Shown: positions 31,414 to 42,186 of the stretch, piece by piece
Layout of the letters: every line of letters starts with the position of its first letter
Numbering within the stretch: the first letter of the stretch is position 1
Source of the DNA: Kazachstania africana CBS 2517
Lineage: Eukaryota; Ascomycota; Saccharomycetes; Saccharomycetales; Saccharomycetaceae
Assembly: GCF_000304475.1 (NCBI RefSeq)
Contig: NC_018946.1
Location: forward strand, 744,001-808,000
Reading direction: 5' to 3'
DNA: 64,000 nucleotides
Made by a program: the position numbers and the translations under genes
Notes under the pieces: model-generated
What the model was told of the DNA's origin: nothing
What the model saw: the letters and a program-made list of their open reading frames with translations, nothing else
Database searches by the model: none

Positions 31414-33558
31414 ATGGTTTCAAGGAATTTATCTAATTTTGAAGAATATGGACGAGAAATAGATGATTCGAATGAAAATTCGCCATCTTACTCTCAAAGT
31501 TCCTCATCCAACATTCCCGGAGCGGACGACGTAGAGACCCAGCTTTTGTCAAATCCGTTTATGAATAGTGAAGAGGATTACAGTAGGTCAGCTTCCTCCT
31601 CCATACATTACACTAGAGGTGAAGAGTTAAATGTAGTTGGGTACTCAAACAATCAGGATACATCGGATTATAGTGGCTATTATTCGAGGAATAACGACTA
31701 TGACACTATTGATCACGAAATTAACACTAATAAGAATGGTTTGAATGCAAATCTTCTACCACCTAAAATACCTACGCAGTCTAGTACATCACTGAATACT
31801 GAACTATCGAACAACGATATTTTAGCACCCCCAGCATTCGATAGATATCCCCTTGTTGGTTCTAGGGTTACTTCAATGGCCAACATAGCTAGTCCATATA
31901 CAGATAACATGAATGGAAATTCATTAGGAACACATTCCGAATCTTCTTATGTTTCCAGTCCAAACGTATTTGCTGCAGAACAAGACTTTTCTCCTTTTGG
32001 AGGATATCCTACTACATCGTTCCCATTACTAATGGAAGAGAAAGAGGAAGATGATTACTTACACAATCCCGATCCAGAAGAGGAAAGCAGACTTGATAAA
32101 AAAAGGTTTGTAGAAGATTTTAGGCACATGGATAGAAGATCTTTCACTGGCTTGATTGGGATATTATTCTTATTTTTACTAGCAATTTTCATTTTTATTG
32201 TCCTACCCGCTCTTACATATTCGGGTGCTATATATGGGGATACTTATTCTGATGTTGTTGAAATACTTTCGGAGTACTCATATCCAACTTTACAAGCCAT
32301 CAGAACAGATTTGGTTGACCCTGATACTCCAACCTCTGCACACTCAAGACAAGCTAAAAGCGGCGAATATTGGAAACTGACTTTTTCCGATGAATTTAAT
32401 GCAGAAGGTAGAACTTTCTACTCTGGCGATGATCAATTCTGGCAGGGCCCAGACTTTAACTATGCTGCTACGAAGGATTTAGAATGGTATACCCCAGACG
32501 CTGCCACCACCGAGGATGGTACTTTAAAATTAAGAATGGATGCCTTTAAAAATCATAATCTTTACTATAGATCCGGTATGCTACAAAGTTGGAACAAATT
32601 ATGTTTCACCCAAGGTATTCTGGAAGTTTCTGCTCAATTACCCAATTATGGTCGCGTTTCTGGTTTATGGCCTGGTCTCTGGACAATGGGTAATTTAGGA
32701 AGACCTGGTTACATGGCCACCACTGACGGTGTTTGGCCTTACAGTTACGATAGTTGTGATGCGGGAATTACACCAAATCAAAGTTCTCCAGACGGTATTT
32801 CTTACTTACCAGGACAAAGATTAAGCGTTTGCACATGCGATGACGAGGATCACCCAAATCAGGGTACTGGTAGAGGTGCTCCAGAGATTGATATTATTGA
32901 AGCCGAAACTGATACAACGTTGGGAGATGGTTTAGCGTCACAGTCTATGCAAATTGCTCCCTTCGATATTTGGTATATCCCTGATTATGATTTCATTGAA
33001 ATATACAACTTTTCAACAACAGTAATGAATACTTATGCAGGCGGTTCTTACCAACAAGCAGTGTCAGCAGTTTCAACTCTGAACACTACATGGTACGAAT
33101 TTGGCGCAGATGCTGGTTATTTCCAAAAATATTCTATGGAGTATCTCAATGACGATGACGATGGCTATGTTCGTTGGTTTGTTGGAGATGTACCAACGTT
33201 TACAGTATACGCAACTGCATTACATCCAAATGGTAATATTGGATGGAGGCGTATCAGTAAAGAACCAATGTCAATTATTCTAAATCTTGGTATCTCCAAT
33301 AATTGGGCGTACATTGATTGGCAAATGATTTATTTTCCAGTAACGATGTCTGTGGATTATGTCAGAATATATCAACCAAATGATTCCATTTCGATCACAT
33401 GTGATCCTGATGATTATCCAACTTATGAATATATAAGCGACCATGCTACCGCCTATGAAGATTATAACCTCACCAGCTGGTCTGATACTAATTATACAGT
33501 TCCAAAGAATATCTTAACTGGCAATTGCGAGAGCTCCAAGTATTCATTATCAACATAA
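31414..33558 (+). CDS. KRE6: Kre6/Skn1, beta-1,6-glucan synthesis type II membrane protein
   Basis: 714 residues (720 in S. cerevisiae Kre6). It is required for beta-1,6-glucan assembly in the secretory pathway. The cytosolic Ser/Asn-rich N-terminus (~240 residues) is followed by one membrane segment at about 245-268 (GILFLFLLAIFIFIVLPAL). The lumenal SKN1/GH16-like domain follows, with the catalytic-type motif EIDIIE at about residues 491-496 and GRVSGLWPGLWTMGNLGRPG. Several Asn-X-Ser/Thr sites are present near the C-terminus. KRE6 (YPR159W) is preferred over its paralogue SKN1 by neighbours. The block matching the right arm of chromosome XVI ends here. Confidence 0.96.
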   Translation: MVSRNLSNFEEYGREIDDSNENSPSYSQSSSSNIPGADDVETQLLSNPFMNSEEDYSRSASSSIHYTRGEELNVVGYSNNQDTSDYSGYYSRNNDYDTIDHEINTNKNGLNANLLPPKIPTQSSTSLNTELSNNDILAPPAFDRYPLVGSRVTSMANIASPYTDNMNGNSLGTHSESSYVSSPNVFAAEQDFSPFGGYPTTSFPLLMEEKEEDDYLHNPDPEEESRLDKKRFVEDFRHMDRRSFTGLIGILFLFLLAIFIFIVLPALTYSGAIYGDTYSDVVEILSEYSYPTLQAIRTDLVDPDTPTSAHSRQAKSGEYWKLTFSDEFNAEGRTFYSGDDQFWQGPDFNYAATKDLEWYTPDAATTEDGTLKLRMDAFKNHNLYYRSGMLQSWNKLCFTQGILEVSAQLPNYGRVSGLWPGLWTMGNLGRPGYMATTDGVWPYSYDSCDAGITPNQSSPDGISYLPGQRLSVCTCDDEDHPNQGTGRGAPEIDIIEAETDTTLGDGLASQSMQIAPFDIWYIPDYDFIEIYNFSTTVMNTYAGGSYQQAVSAVSTLNTTWYEFGADAGYFQKYSMEYLNDDDDGYVRWFVGDVPTFTVYATALHPNGNIGWRRISKEPMSIILNLGISNNWAYIDWQMIYFPVTMSVDYVRIYQPNDSISITCDPDDYPTYEYISDHATAYEDYNLTSWSDTNYTVPKNILTGNCESSKYSLST

Positions 33559-33975
33559 GAACTTTAGCAAGAAATACATGGTCCAGAGCAAGCGTTCATG
33601 TCTAATTCATATATTACATCCACGGAGTTGTAAATTCGCTGTAATTTTCTTCGAGCAATTTACTGTGTTATAGTAGATACAAATTCCCCACAATATTCCA
33701 AAAATTGAATAATATCTCGGAAGGTAGATTCATACAAGATTAATATATACTATTTATGTAATATACAACTCATTTGAACTATTTTCAAATATGTGTAGTA
33801 GTATTTTCAATATTAAATATATTTTGAATGTTGCCTTCGGATATGCCTAATCGGCGAAGTAAGATATACATACATGCGAAAATAATTTGATTAACCGAAA
33901 TTCCAAAGATTCAATTCAATATAACAAGAGGGCCTGCTACACCTTGCTATATCTGTATCAACTCACTTTGCAATC
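33559..33975. other. KRE6-LAA1 intergenic region (synteny breakpoint)
   Basis: 417 bp of AT-rich DNA with no gene. Genes on the left match chromosome XVI and genes on the right match chromosome X of S. cerevisiae, so a rearrangement breakpoint lies here relative to that species. Confidence 0.5.
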
Positions 33976-36900
33976 ATGACTCTACGACAAACAATAGATT
34001 CAAGTGAAGATAGACGCAATGAACTACTACTGTGGGTAATGAAAAAGTTGGATCGGATACTGACTGATGAAACAGAAAGCAGTGAACAAGAATGTGCTAA
34101 AATCTACTCAGAATTGGATGACTTTATGAGATATTGTGCCTCATTATCGACATCTGAATTAGAATCTCACTACATTTCTATTCGAATCTCCAAATTGTAT
34201 TCGGTTCTTCTAACGAAGCTAGCACCTAATTCACCTGGTAAGTTATTTGACACTGCCGAATTAATGACCTATATTCTTTGCGAAGAAGAAGTGTCTAAAG
34301 AAGAGCAAGAAGGTGAAAAATCAAAGAAGAAATCCAAGTCTTCAAATAAGACATATACCTATTCAGCTGCCAAAGATTTAGCTGCTACTATTCTTATAGA
34401 GCTGTTTGAAGTCTTTGGTGACGATATATCATCATTAGGCCCACTAATCTTTAGTGTAATATTCAAAAATTTGAAGAAAACCAACGAAAAGAGTAAGTAT
34501 CATCATGCAACCTATATGGTTACTCTTCTACAACTGTTCAACTCCATTCTCAGAGGTTGTGGGGAGACTATTCTCGATTCAGCTTCAGCAGCCAAATTCT
34601 CCAAATTGTCAAAAATTATCTTTGAAGACATGTACAACAAGGAAAAGGAATATCCCGTTGATTTCATTTCTCTCATAATGGATAGTTGGGCAATTGCCTT
34701 CAGGCAAGAATCGCTGGTGAAAGATCATCTAGATGACTTATCCTCCTTTATATATACAAAACTTTGCGAAGGAAAGCTTGGAATTTATTGTTTTTCAAAC
34801 GACACTACCAGAATCCATGCTGCAAAAACCATTTCAGAAGTTCTATATTTTTATTATTCAAAAAAGCTTCTACAGTTCGATGACGCTATAAACTTCTATG
34901 TTAGAATGTTTTCAAATGCAGGCGCAAGAGATCTTAAAACAGGTTGTGTAGAATCTTTGATAAATTTCATAACACTTTGTTATGCTTCAGACTCATCATT
35001 TCTGAACGGTTGCAATTACTTATACGTAATAACTACGCTTAGCGATATATTTACGGAACATAGAACGAAGCATAAGAGAATAAGCTCAATAACAAGAGAT
35101 CTAGAATACATCAATTATGTGCACGATTTAATTTTACCACATATCACAGAGTCATCAAAATCCCAAATTCTTCTTCAGTTATTGAACTTAAGACCTAATC
35201 ACACTCCTCAATCAGGTAGAAAAATATTAAATGTCGATACCTCTTCAAACCACTGGATTATGTTGTTACAACTGGACTTAATAAACAAGCTTATTAATTC
35301 TCTCTCAACATCTTTTTCTGATGATGAAACTATTATATTAAACGCCAAATCACAGCTGATAAGGTTGGCAACGTCAGAAAACTATATAATAAGAATTCAT
35401 TCTAATGTTGTTTTGAAAAGCTTCATAAAACAATATCCTCGATTCTTGTCGAAAATATTACATGATTCGCTGGAAATACTCTCTACAAAATTTAATGACA
35501 CTGAGGATTTTAATTTCTCAAACTTACATGGACATACTTTTATTATTGCAAATTTGATAGATTTGGCTACAAAGGATTTTGTTTCCTACGAACTAGTTAT
35601 GAGGATCACTGTTTTTGCAACCGCTTTTATAAAAAATAATACCACCTCTACTGCATCCAATTCTTATTTTAAAGGCCTCATATGTTGGATATTACTAACA
35701 GGACTGATGAACTATAAAGATGACGAATATTTGGATGGACAAATGTCTCAACTCTTTTTATTTTGGAAGGTATTACTGAATCATACATTTAAATACAGCG
35801 ACGACGAAGTTCTTCTGAAAAATTTGGAGTTGAGGACACACGCCCTTACGTGTCTTTTGAACTACCTTAATAATGCCACAATTGATGCCGATACTGCTAA
35901 GCAAGTTTCATATTTGCTTACGAAATGTTCCAACTTCAATCACTCAATTATGCTAAAGTCAGCAAGCATTGATAAGGCATTATTGAGCAACGAAAATAGA
36001 ATTTTGCAGGTTTATTTGAAAATACAGAAGTTATTGAAACAAGAGTTTAATAGTTCTCTATTAATATTATTAACAAAAAACTTTACTAATCCTAATTTAT
36101 ATATTGAAGACTCACAGTCGACTTTGGAGACAATGAAAAGTAAATTGAAGAAAGGAAGATCTAAAGATGAGTTCGATGAGGAGCTCGTGGTGGATACAAC
36201 TATTGATACTTTATTGCGTTTAAATAGCGATTTTGCATACGGTATTTCTAGTAAAATTAGTTCCAATGGTATAGTTAACTTAAGCTATAATATATCTCAC
36301 AAGGTTCATTCTGGAATCACTGGAATCTGGCCGGAAAATGAAAAGTATTGGTTTAGTGGCCTCGAATCAGAAGTATGCAGGCCCATCTCACGAGTTTTAA
36401 CGTATGATAGCCTCGTCCTATTATTTGGTGACAAATCTTATGCTGGTGGATCAGAATATTTACCAAAAGTTACCACGTCATTGATCGATTTTTCTATGGA
36501 GCTTTTTTCTTCTATTTTCCCGTACCTGAATAGCAACATTCAGTACTCAGTTATTGAGAATCTAAAACTCTCATTATTTTCAAAGTCGACTTCTAAATTT
36601 AGAAGTGTCGCAATAGCTGCAAATGTCTGTGCTGCTCTGCATAACTCTCTCAAGCTTCTGGAGCAGGGTTCTCTATGGTTGGAAGCTTCTGTAGGTAATT
36701 TGATTTTGGATACTATCAAGCAGGTTGGCTTTCAAAATGATATATATATAACTAATTTGAAAGCTGATATTGTGGGTCTAACATGTGCTGCCATTGTAAA
36801 AAGATTGGAAGCTTCTAATAAAGCGAGGTTTATAGAGGAACAGGTATCTGTACTTACAAAGGCTATCGTTGACAAAGAAGAGCCTTTTTCCAGAGTACTG

Positions 36901-39900
36901 AATGCTCTTTCTCTGGTTGCAATTTACAAATACAACTCTCGTGCGTGCAAGTTCGACACTATCTTCGAAGTCATTATTGCTTTGATAAATGATCCTCATC
37001 CAATTGTTCATTCGTGGGCACTAAGGGGTCTTCTCATACTACTCGACAAACATCTAGTCATTAACGTGGCGACAATTTCTCAAATCATAACTAAAACAAA
37101 TGAACTATTACTTGACCAAACATATGGTATTTTTGGTGCATCCACACTGCGCTATAATTACAATAAACAATTCAATTCTCATTCCATTTTGATCGGGATA
37201 TTGAAGATACTTACCGAAAAGATGGGTCCTAACTATTCTGATTTAAGCGAGAAAGAGATGAATACTTTCAAAGCTATTATTTTGAGTTCACTTGTTTCAG
37301 CCAATATTTGTGACAACGTTTCGAGCCTGAAAATCTATGAAACTTTGTGCACTTTCAAATTAGATAAAATTTTCCATCACCGGGTATTTATATCTGCAGC
37401 AGAGAAAATTATTGAAGGTGCACTACTTCCGTTGATTGGTGTATCTGGAACGAACCCATTTTTTATAACTGGAAAAATACCATTTCCTCAAACTGCCAGC
37501 TTGGAAAGTGCATTTGCTTGCTTTTCTTTATTTATCCAGTTGTTCAAACTAGGTAGGGGGGAAACATTCAAGGACTCTATGGAAATACTTTCCTGGAGGT
37601 ATTTATGTATTTATCCTTTCTCCCCAGAAATTCGAGAATATTTTGAAGAATGGCTTCTACACAGCACGACTAAAGGTACTTGGATAGATAAGCTGCATAA
37701 AATGTATGATACACCAATGGAAAAAGTCTTCAAAGGATATTTTAATTCTATACAGTCACAATTAATGTCAAAGGATGCCAATAGACCTTTAAAAGAAGAA
37801 ACATTTGCGGAAGAACAGATCGCTATTACTGAGCCCAATACGTCAAGCTCGTCTAGCACTGATACGTCAAGTTTTGATTATCTACAATGGCAGTCAAAGG
37901 AGATAATTTTGAAGCTAATTCTTAAACTCTGCTTTGAATCCCACATTGATCCAACTTTATATAGCCAATTGGCTTCAAAAATTGATAGTCTGGTTAAAAT
38001 TTCCTTCCGAGCCGCAGTTTGTAATATCGAAATATTGAAGACCCTTGGTCTAAAAACACTAGATCAGATTTTAAGATTATTCTCTGTACTGAAAGATTCA
38101 GAAAATCCAGAAAAATCGATATTGGAAAGCCAGGAGGCTCAGATAAGTAGTTCCTTGATGTCCGCTTTCTTTATCGGAAGTTCTCCAAATGTCATGGTAA
38201 TGGCAATCAATATCAGTTCAGAAGTGCTCACCAATAATCTTATGCCGTCAATATCTTCCAGTAGGATATCCCAACTTTTGATAAAATTATTGGAAAATCT
38301 AAATCATGACGAGGGTTGCATAACTATAGGTGAAGCACAAGTGACCGCAAAAAGAGCCATCAGAAAAATCCAACTAGCCGTACTCAATTCATGGGCAAGA
38401 CTAATAGAATATTCAATATCTAATGATAATAAAGAAATTATAATGTTCTCAACAAAGTATTGGACAACATTAATCCCTCTGTGGATTGTGTCATTGAGAG
38501 AATTCATGATGATAACACATGGAGCAAGGGCCAGAAAACAGATTAATGATAGCAACAAGGATGAAAATTTGCCAGAATCAAAGAGGTCAGAAATGGAGTT
38601 ATACGAGCCGGTTTGGCTAAACTTTGTAAAAGTTCTGGGGGCAATTTTACAAACCGACGCTAAAAAAATTTCAGACTATTTGGATAAGGAAGAATTGGAA
38701 AGTTTTAGCTTTGTTTTGGTCGCGAAGTGTTTCGATATTATATCAAAGGAAACAGAAAATACTAGTAAAGTTGTCGAAGTTCTTTCTGCATTACATGGTA
38801 TCGAACAAAACAACATATTATTGAATGTTTTGTTATCTGAAACTATAAACTCTGAAGTCATTTCTATATTAGATAGATTAATAACTACAGGTACTTACAA
38901 GGAGAAGCTCATAGTCATCGATATATTATCAGACACTATTAGCTCCTACTCATCAATAAGGTCGTCGCAGGAAGATTTTTTAAAGGATATCGATAAGCTA
39001 TATGAATTGTTGAGACTACTTATTTTGATTATATCAGGGCTACTTCCTTTTATTAGATATGACTTGGATGAAAACTCCTCAACGGTGGTAGACCTATCAT
39101 CTGAGAATATTACTCTGTTGAAGAAAGCTATCAAAGCGGTAGAAAGAAATATAAACCTTTTCGACAAAATGTTTAAGAATGACTTATATTCTTGCTTGTT
39201 GTTTATTATTGGCAAAATTTACAACTCTAATGTCCATAATGCAGTAATACCCGTGGTTCTTTCTCTACTAAAATCCATTGTTAGCGATCTAATGAGCGAC
39301 CCAAACACTAAGTCCCTCATCAACGTATTTTATAGATCAATTAGGGGCGCTATGTTCAAAAAAGATATGAACCATGAAAACACGATCGCAACTTTTTTAT
39401 TACTGCTAAATGGTGGTTTCAATAAATTCAAACTATCCGATCTGACCGTCTTTGCGAAATTACTTATAACTAATTTAAATTCTCCTTCAAATGAGATGCT
39501 ATGCAAACGTGGCTTCGAAAACCTGGTTAAAAACTATGACAATTCTGTATACTATCAAGCTATGATTAAACTTATCATCAAAGAATTTTTTGATATTGAA
39601 GTTGAGAGTATTTCTAGTGTACAACTTGAGGTGGCATTGCGATTTTTTGTTGAGTACACTGGCTTGATTTCTGAATCTGCACCCTGCAAGCTAAAATCAC
39701 TGTACCTGTTGTACTTATTTTTCATTGCAAAATTTAAGAAATTAATTGAGAAGACCTCGATGACTTGCAAAGAGAACATCGAAAGAGTATACCTATTTAA
39801 TTCCGAAGTCTTTAAAGAGGCGATTAAACTTATAATGACGACAGATAAAAAAGAAGAGATACGAGAATTAATAATAGAGGCTTCATTAGATAATAACACT

Positions 39901-39936
39901 CAAACTAGCTCTTTGGAGCTGAAAGAATTTATTTAA
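33976..39936 (+). CDS. LAA1: Laa1, large HEAT-repeat AP-1 accessory protein
   Basis: 1,986 residues (2,014 in S. cerevisiae), the longest gene here. Laa1 is a HEATR5/p200-type protein that helps AP-1 localise to the trans-Golgi network and endosomes for clathrin-mediated sorting. The sequence is helical HEAT-like throughout, with conserved segments such as HPIVHSWALRGLLILLDKH, GPNYSDLSEKEMNTFKAII and LQAGE-type loops not obvious. Charged linkers are seen near 110-135 (EEEVSKEEQEGEKSKKKSKS) and 1,280. No domain break or frameshift is visible over nearly 6 kb. It converges on CBP1 with only 70 bp between the stop codons. Confidence 0.95.
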   Translation: MTLRQTIDSSEDRRNELLLWVMKKLDRILTDETESSEQECAKIYSELDDFMRYCASLSTSELESHYISIRISKLYSVLLTKLAPNSPGKLFDTAELMTYILCEEEVSKEEQEGEKSKKKSKSSNKTYTYSAAKDLAATILIELFEVFGDDISSLGPLIFSVIFKNLKKTNEKSKYHHATYMVTLLQLFNSILRGCGETILDSASAAKFSKLSKIIFEDMYNKEKEYPVDFISLIMDSWAIAFRQESLVKDHLDDLSSFIYTKLCEGKLGIYCFSNDTTRIHAAKTISEVLYFYYSKKLLQFDDAINFYVRMFSNAGARDLKTGCVESLINFITLCYASDSSFLNGCNYLYVITTLSDIFTEHRTKHKRISSITRDLEYINYVHDLILPHITESSKSQILLQLLNLRPNHTPQSGRKILNVDTSSNHWIMLLQLDLINKLINSLSTSFSDDETIILNAKSQLIRLATSENYIIRIHSNVVLKSFIKQYPRFLSKILHDSLEILSTKFNDTEDFNFSNLHGHTFIIANLIDLATKDFVSYELVMRITVFATAFIKNNTTSTASNSYFKGLICWILLTGLMNYKDDEYLDGQMSQLFLFWKVLLNHTFKYSDDEVLLKNLELRTHALTCLLNYLNNATIDADTAKQVSYLLTKCSNFNHSIMLKSASIDKALLSNENRILQVYLKIQKLLKQEFNSSLLILLTKNFTNPNLYIEDSQSTLETMKSKLKKGRSKDEFDEELVVDTTIDTLLRLNSDFAYGISSKISSNGIVNLSYNISHKVHSGITGIWPENEKYWFSGLESEVCRPISRVLTYDSLVLLFGDKSYAGGSEYLPKVTTSLIDFSMELFSSIFPYLNSNIQYSVIENLKLSLFSKSTSKFRSVAIAANVCAALHNSLKLLEQGSLWLEASVGNLILDTIKQVGFQNDIYITNLKADIVGLTCAAIVKRLEASNKARFIEEQVSVLTKAIVDKEEPFSRVLNALSLVAIYKYNSRACKFDTIFEVIIALINDPHPIVHSWALRGLLILLDKHLVINVATISQIITKTNELLLDQTYGIFGASTLRYNYNKQFNSHSILIGILKILTEKMGPNYSDLSEKEMNTFKAIILSSLVSANICDNVSSLKIYETLCTFKLDKIFHHRVFISAAEKIIEGALLPLIGVSGTNPFFITGKIPFPQTASLESAFACFSLFIQLFKLGRGETFKDSMEILSWRYLCIYPFSPEIREYFEEWLLHSTTKGTWIDKLHKMYDTPMEKVFKGYFNSIQSQLMSKDANRPLKEETFAEEQIAITEPNTSSSSSTDTSSFDYLQWQSKEIILKLILKLCFESHIDPTLYSQLASKIDSLVKISFRAAVCNIEILKTLGLKTLDQILRLFSVLKDSENPEKSILESQEAQISSSLMSAFFIGSSPNVMVMAINISSEVLTNNLMPSISSSRISQLLIKLLENLNHDEGCITIGEAQVTAKRAIRKIQLAVLNSWARLIEYSISNDNKEIIMFSTKYWTTLIPLWIVSLREFMMITHGARARKQINDSNKDENLPESKRSEMELYEPVWLNFVKVLGAILQTDAKKISDYLDKEELESFSFVLVAKCFDIISKETENTSKVVEVLSALHGIEQNNILLNVLLSETINSEVISILDRLITTGTYKEKLIVIDILSDTISSYSSIRSSQEDFLKDIDKLYELLRLLILIISGLLPFIRYDLDENSSTVVDLSSENITLLKKAIKAVERNINLFDKMFKNDLYSCLLFIIGKIYNSNVHNAVIPVVLSLLKSIVSDLMSDPNTKSLINVFYRSIRGAMFKKDMNHENTIATFLLLLNGGFNKFKLSDLTVFAKLLITNLNSPSNEMLCKRGFENLVKNYDNSVYYQAMIKLIIKEFFDIEVESISSVQLEVALRFFVEYTGLISESAPCKLKSLYLLYLFFIAKFKKLIEKTSMTCKENIERVYLFNSEVFKEAIKLIMTTDKKEEIRELIIEASLDNNTQTSSLELKEFI

Positions 39937-40006
39937 TTATATTTTATAACGTATATGCAGAGTATATATATTTGAGATATTGAGAGGTATGTACAAATTG
40001 GAATAG

Positions 40007-41953
40007 CTATTTGAGTGTATCCTTTATAAATTTGACACCTTCTTTCGTACTATTATTAAGAAAAGAATCTAAACTTTCATATCGAGATTTCCTAAATTGA
40101 TGCTTCAGAATTATGTTCCAATCTGCCATTAAATCAATGGATGACATTCCGTCTTGATAAAGCATTGAACAACACCACAAAAAAATATCTTTCCTTTTAC
40201 ACTTTAACGCAACCATTGCTATGTTCTTCAAAATGACAACCTTATTTGATGAGGAGAGTTTGAGCTTGATGTTATATGGATCAAATGTCGAAAAAGGGTT
40301 CGAGTCAACTTCTTTAGTGTTTGAAACATTGACTGATTTCAGGAATATTAGTTTAGCGAGGTCCAAAGATTTAGTGGAAGATTTTATTTTAGTATTTGAA
40401 CTTTTTCCAGAAGATTTGTTGGTACAATGAAGTAAAGTCTTTATGTAAAGTGACGCTACAATATTCCACAACGAGTTTAAATGTTCTGGATCCTGTTTAT
40501 CTGCCTTAGTTAACAGTTCATTTATTACTGCCAAGTGATTTCTACTTAAAGCGCTCTTCCCGGCCAAGTTCCATTCCACAAGCTTTGTTATTAGAGTCGC
40601 GTATGCCGACAATCTTTCGCTTGGCTCAATAATGTTCAAAAGCTTAAGTGCTTTTTTCAGGTTGTCCACCTTTTCTGTATTTAGAAGATGTGAGATGATT
40701 GCCTGATAATTGCTTGATGACAACTTGCCAAATAGGTCAACAATTTCTTTTAAAATTTTATCTACACTGCTGAAGTCATGAAACTTCAAATGTAGTTTTA
40801 GTAACGAGTTCAAAGTTCTTTTACGATAGAAACGTCTATTTTGAGCTGCGTCGTTCATATTTTCTTTCATATCTTTAATCAGTTGTGTAGCTTGATCGAA
40901 ATCACCAATTTGAGTAGTGTAATTTATAACAACAGGTAAAAGGAGGGGGTCATTGCAGTAGTATACTGGCGTCAGCTTTTCCATCAATTCTCTACACACA
41001 CCTAGATAAGCCTTATTCTGTTTTGCTATCTTGAAAACCTTGTATAATATTCTTGGATCATGCTTATCAAAAGATGTGTAATGATTTTTGATTGTGGTCC
41101 ACGTTAAGAAAACGCCTGATACATTTCTCATTTGATAATCTTGATCAATTAGTTTGTAGGCAACCATCATTTTGGAATCTCTTGTTTTAGTACTAGGATA
41201 GAAGTTGGCATGCATGAGTTTGGTCAGAACAAGTTTAGATAGTAACGGTGTGTTATCCAGAGATAATGCTTTATCACAAAGGTTCTGGAGTTGAAAACGA
41301 GTCAAGGTTAATGAAGATGAACGTTTCTCCATTAATTGACAAAGCTTTAAAAACTTTTTCAAGTGTGGCTTATCATACGGGGGATTTTGAAATGAAAGTG
41401 CAGTGATGAGCTTCAACGTTAATTCATTATCAATAGTTTCGTTATTATTTGAGTAATATAAAAGAAAAATATCAGCAGCCATGAGGATGTCATTTGTTGT
41501 CAATGAATCGAAAAAGCACCAACGAAAGACATCATCCTTCGTGTGAAAAGTTATCCCTTCTCCGGAAATTGTGTTTACAAGTTCATTAGCAAAGGAGACG
41601 TCAGAGTTATTGTACATTATTTCTCTTCTATAGATGCCCCTTGCGGTAGATGATTTCAACTTTGTCTTGGATATAAACCTCACAAAACTGGGTAGATCTA
41701 CTTCCTTAAGAAGCGACGCTATCGGTCTGTTTTTGGCTGACTGCAAATGATGTTCTCTCCAATACGACTTAAACAATTCCTTTCTAGATGTGGTCAAAGT
41801 TTTTTCCTCTTTAATGATAGTTATCAACTCACTGATATGGTTTGTTTGATATTTGTGGAAACTAGTACAACCTGTATGCATTCGAACATACAATATTCGA
41901 TAAGGGATACGCCTTATAGCCTGTCCTTGCATGTGTGTCAGACTATGAAGCAT
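40007..41953 (-). CDS. CBP1: Cbp1, mitochondrial COB mRNA stability and translation factor
   Basis: 648 residues (654 in S. cerevisiae). Cbp1 binds the cytochrome b (COB) mRNA leader in mitochondria, protecting it and promoting translation. The Arg-rich N-terminus (GQAIRRIPYRILYVRMH) suits a mitochondrial presequence. Family blocks are clear: TARGIYRREIMYN, DILMAADIFLLYYSN, CRELMEKLTPVYYCNDPLLL, LSSSNYQAIISHLLNTE and DLMADWNIILKHQFR. Its start could be Met1 or Met8. LAA1 and CBP1 are convergent as in S. cerevisiae, but NUC1, which lies between them there, is missing. Confidence 0.95.
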   Translation of the reverse strand: MLHSLTHMQGQAIRRIPYRILYVRMHTGCTSFHKYQTNHISELITIIKEEKTLTTSRKELFKSYWREHHLQSAKNRPIASLLKEVDLPSFVRFISKTKLKSSTARGIYRREIMYNNSDVSFANELVNTISGEGITFHTKDDVFRWCFFDSLTTNDILMAADIFLLYYSNNNETIDNELTLKLITALSFQNPPYDKPHLKKFLKLCQLMEKRSSSLTLTRFQLQNLCDKALSLDNTPLLSKLVLTKLMHANFYPSTKTRDSKMMVAYKLIDQDYQMRNVSGVFLTWTTIKNHYTSFDKHDPRILYKVFKIAKQNKAYLGVCRELMEKLTPVYYCNDPLLLPVVINYTTQIGDFDQATQLIKDMKENMNDAAQNRRFYRKRTLNSLLKLHLKFHDFSSVDKILKEIVDLFGKLSSSNYQAIISHLLNTEKVDNLKKALKLLNIIEPSERLSAYATLITKLVEWNLAGKSALSRNHLAVINELLTKADKQDPEHLNSLWNIVASLYIKTLLHCTNKSSGKSSNTKIKSSTKSLDLAKLIFLKSVNVSNTKEVDSNPFSTFDPYNIKLKLSSSNKVVILKNIAMVALKCKRKDIFLWCCSMLYQDGMSSIDLMADWNIILKHQFRKSRYESLDSFLNNSTKEGVKFIKDTLK

Positions 41954-41979
41954 TGGACAACATTGACCTCACCGTTATT

Positions 41980-42186
41980 ATGTTCCAGTTGCTTCTTGGA
42001 GCTGGCCTTATTTTGCTGTCAGTTTTTTTCTCGATATCGCTATATAAAAGTGCGTATATGATCTATGACGGACTTTCACATGTGTTCCTGAATTTTTATT
42101 CCATGAAAAATTTCCAGATATATATTAGATATTGTGAGACACCTAAGTTACTTAAGAGACTAAGTGCTGTCAAGACGAGTCTGTGA
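41980..42186 (+). CDS. candidate small membrane protein, head-to-head with CBP1
   Basis: From the first in-frame ATG at 41,980 the frame gives 68 residues: a strongly hydrophobic segment (MFQLLLGAGLILLSVFFSIS) and a basic tail (KLLKRLSAVKTSL). The frame is open a further 15 codons upstream (DYEALDNIDLTVI), beginning at a GTG inside a TGTGTG stretch that overlaps the CBP1 start; an ATG lies four bases before it, out of frame. No homologue is recognised. It may be a real small tail- or signal-anchored protein with a slipped start, or chance. Confidence 0.3.
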   Translation: MFQLLLGAGLILLSVFFSISLYKSAYMIYDGLSHVFLNFYSMKNFQIYIRYCETPKLLKRLSAVKTSL

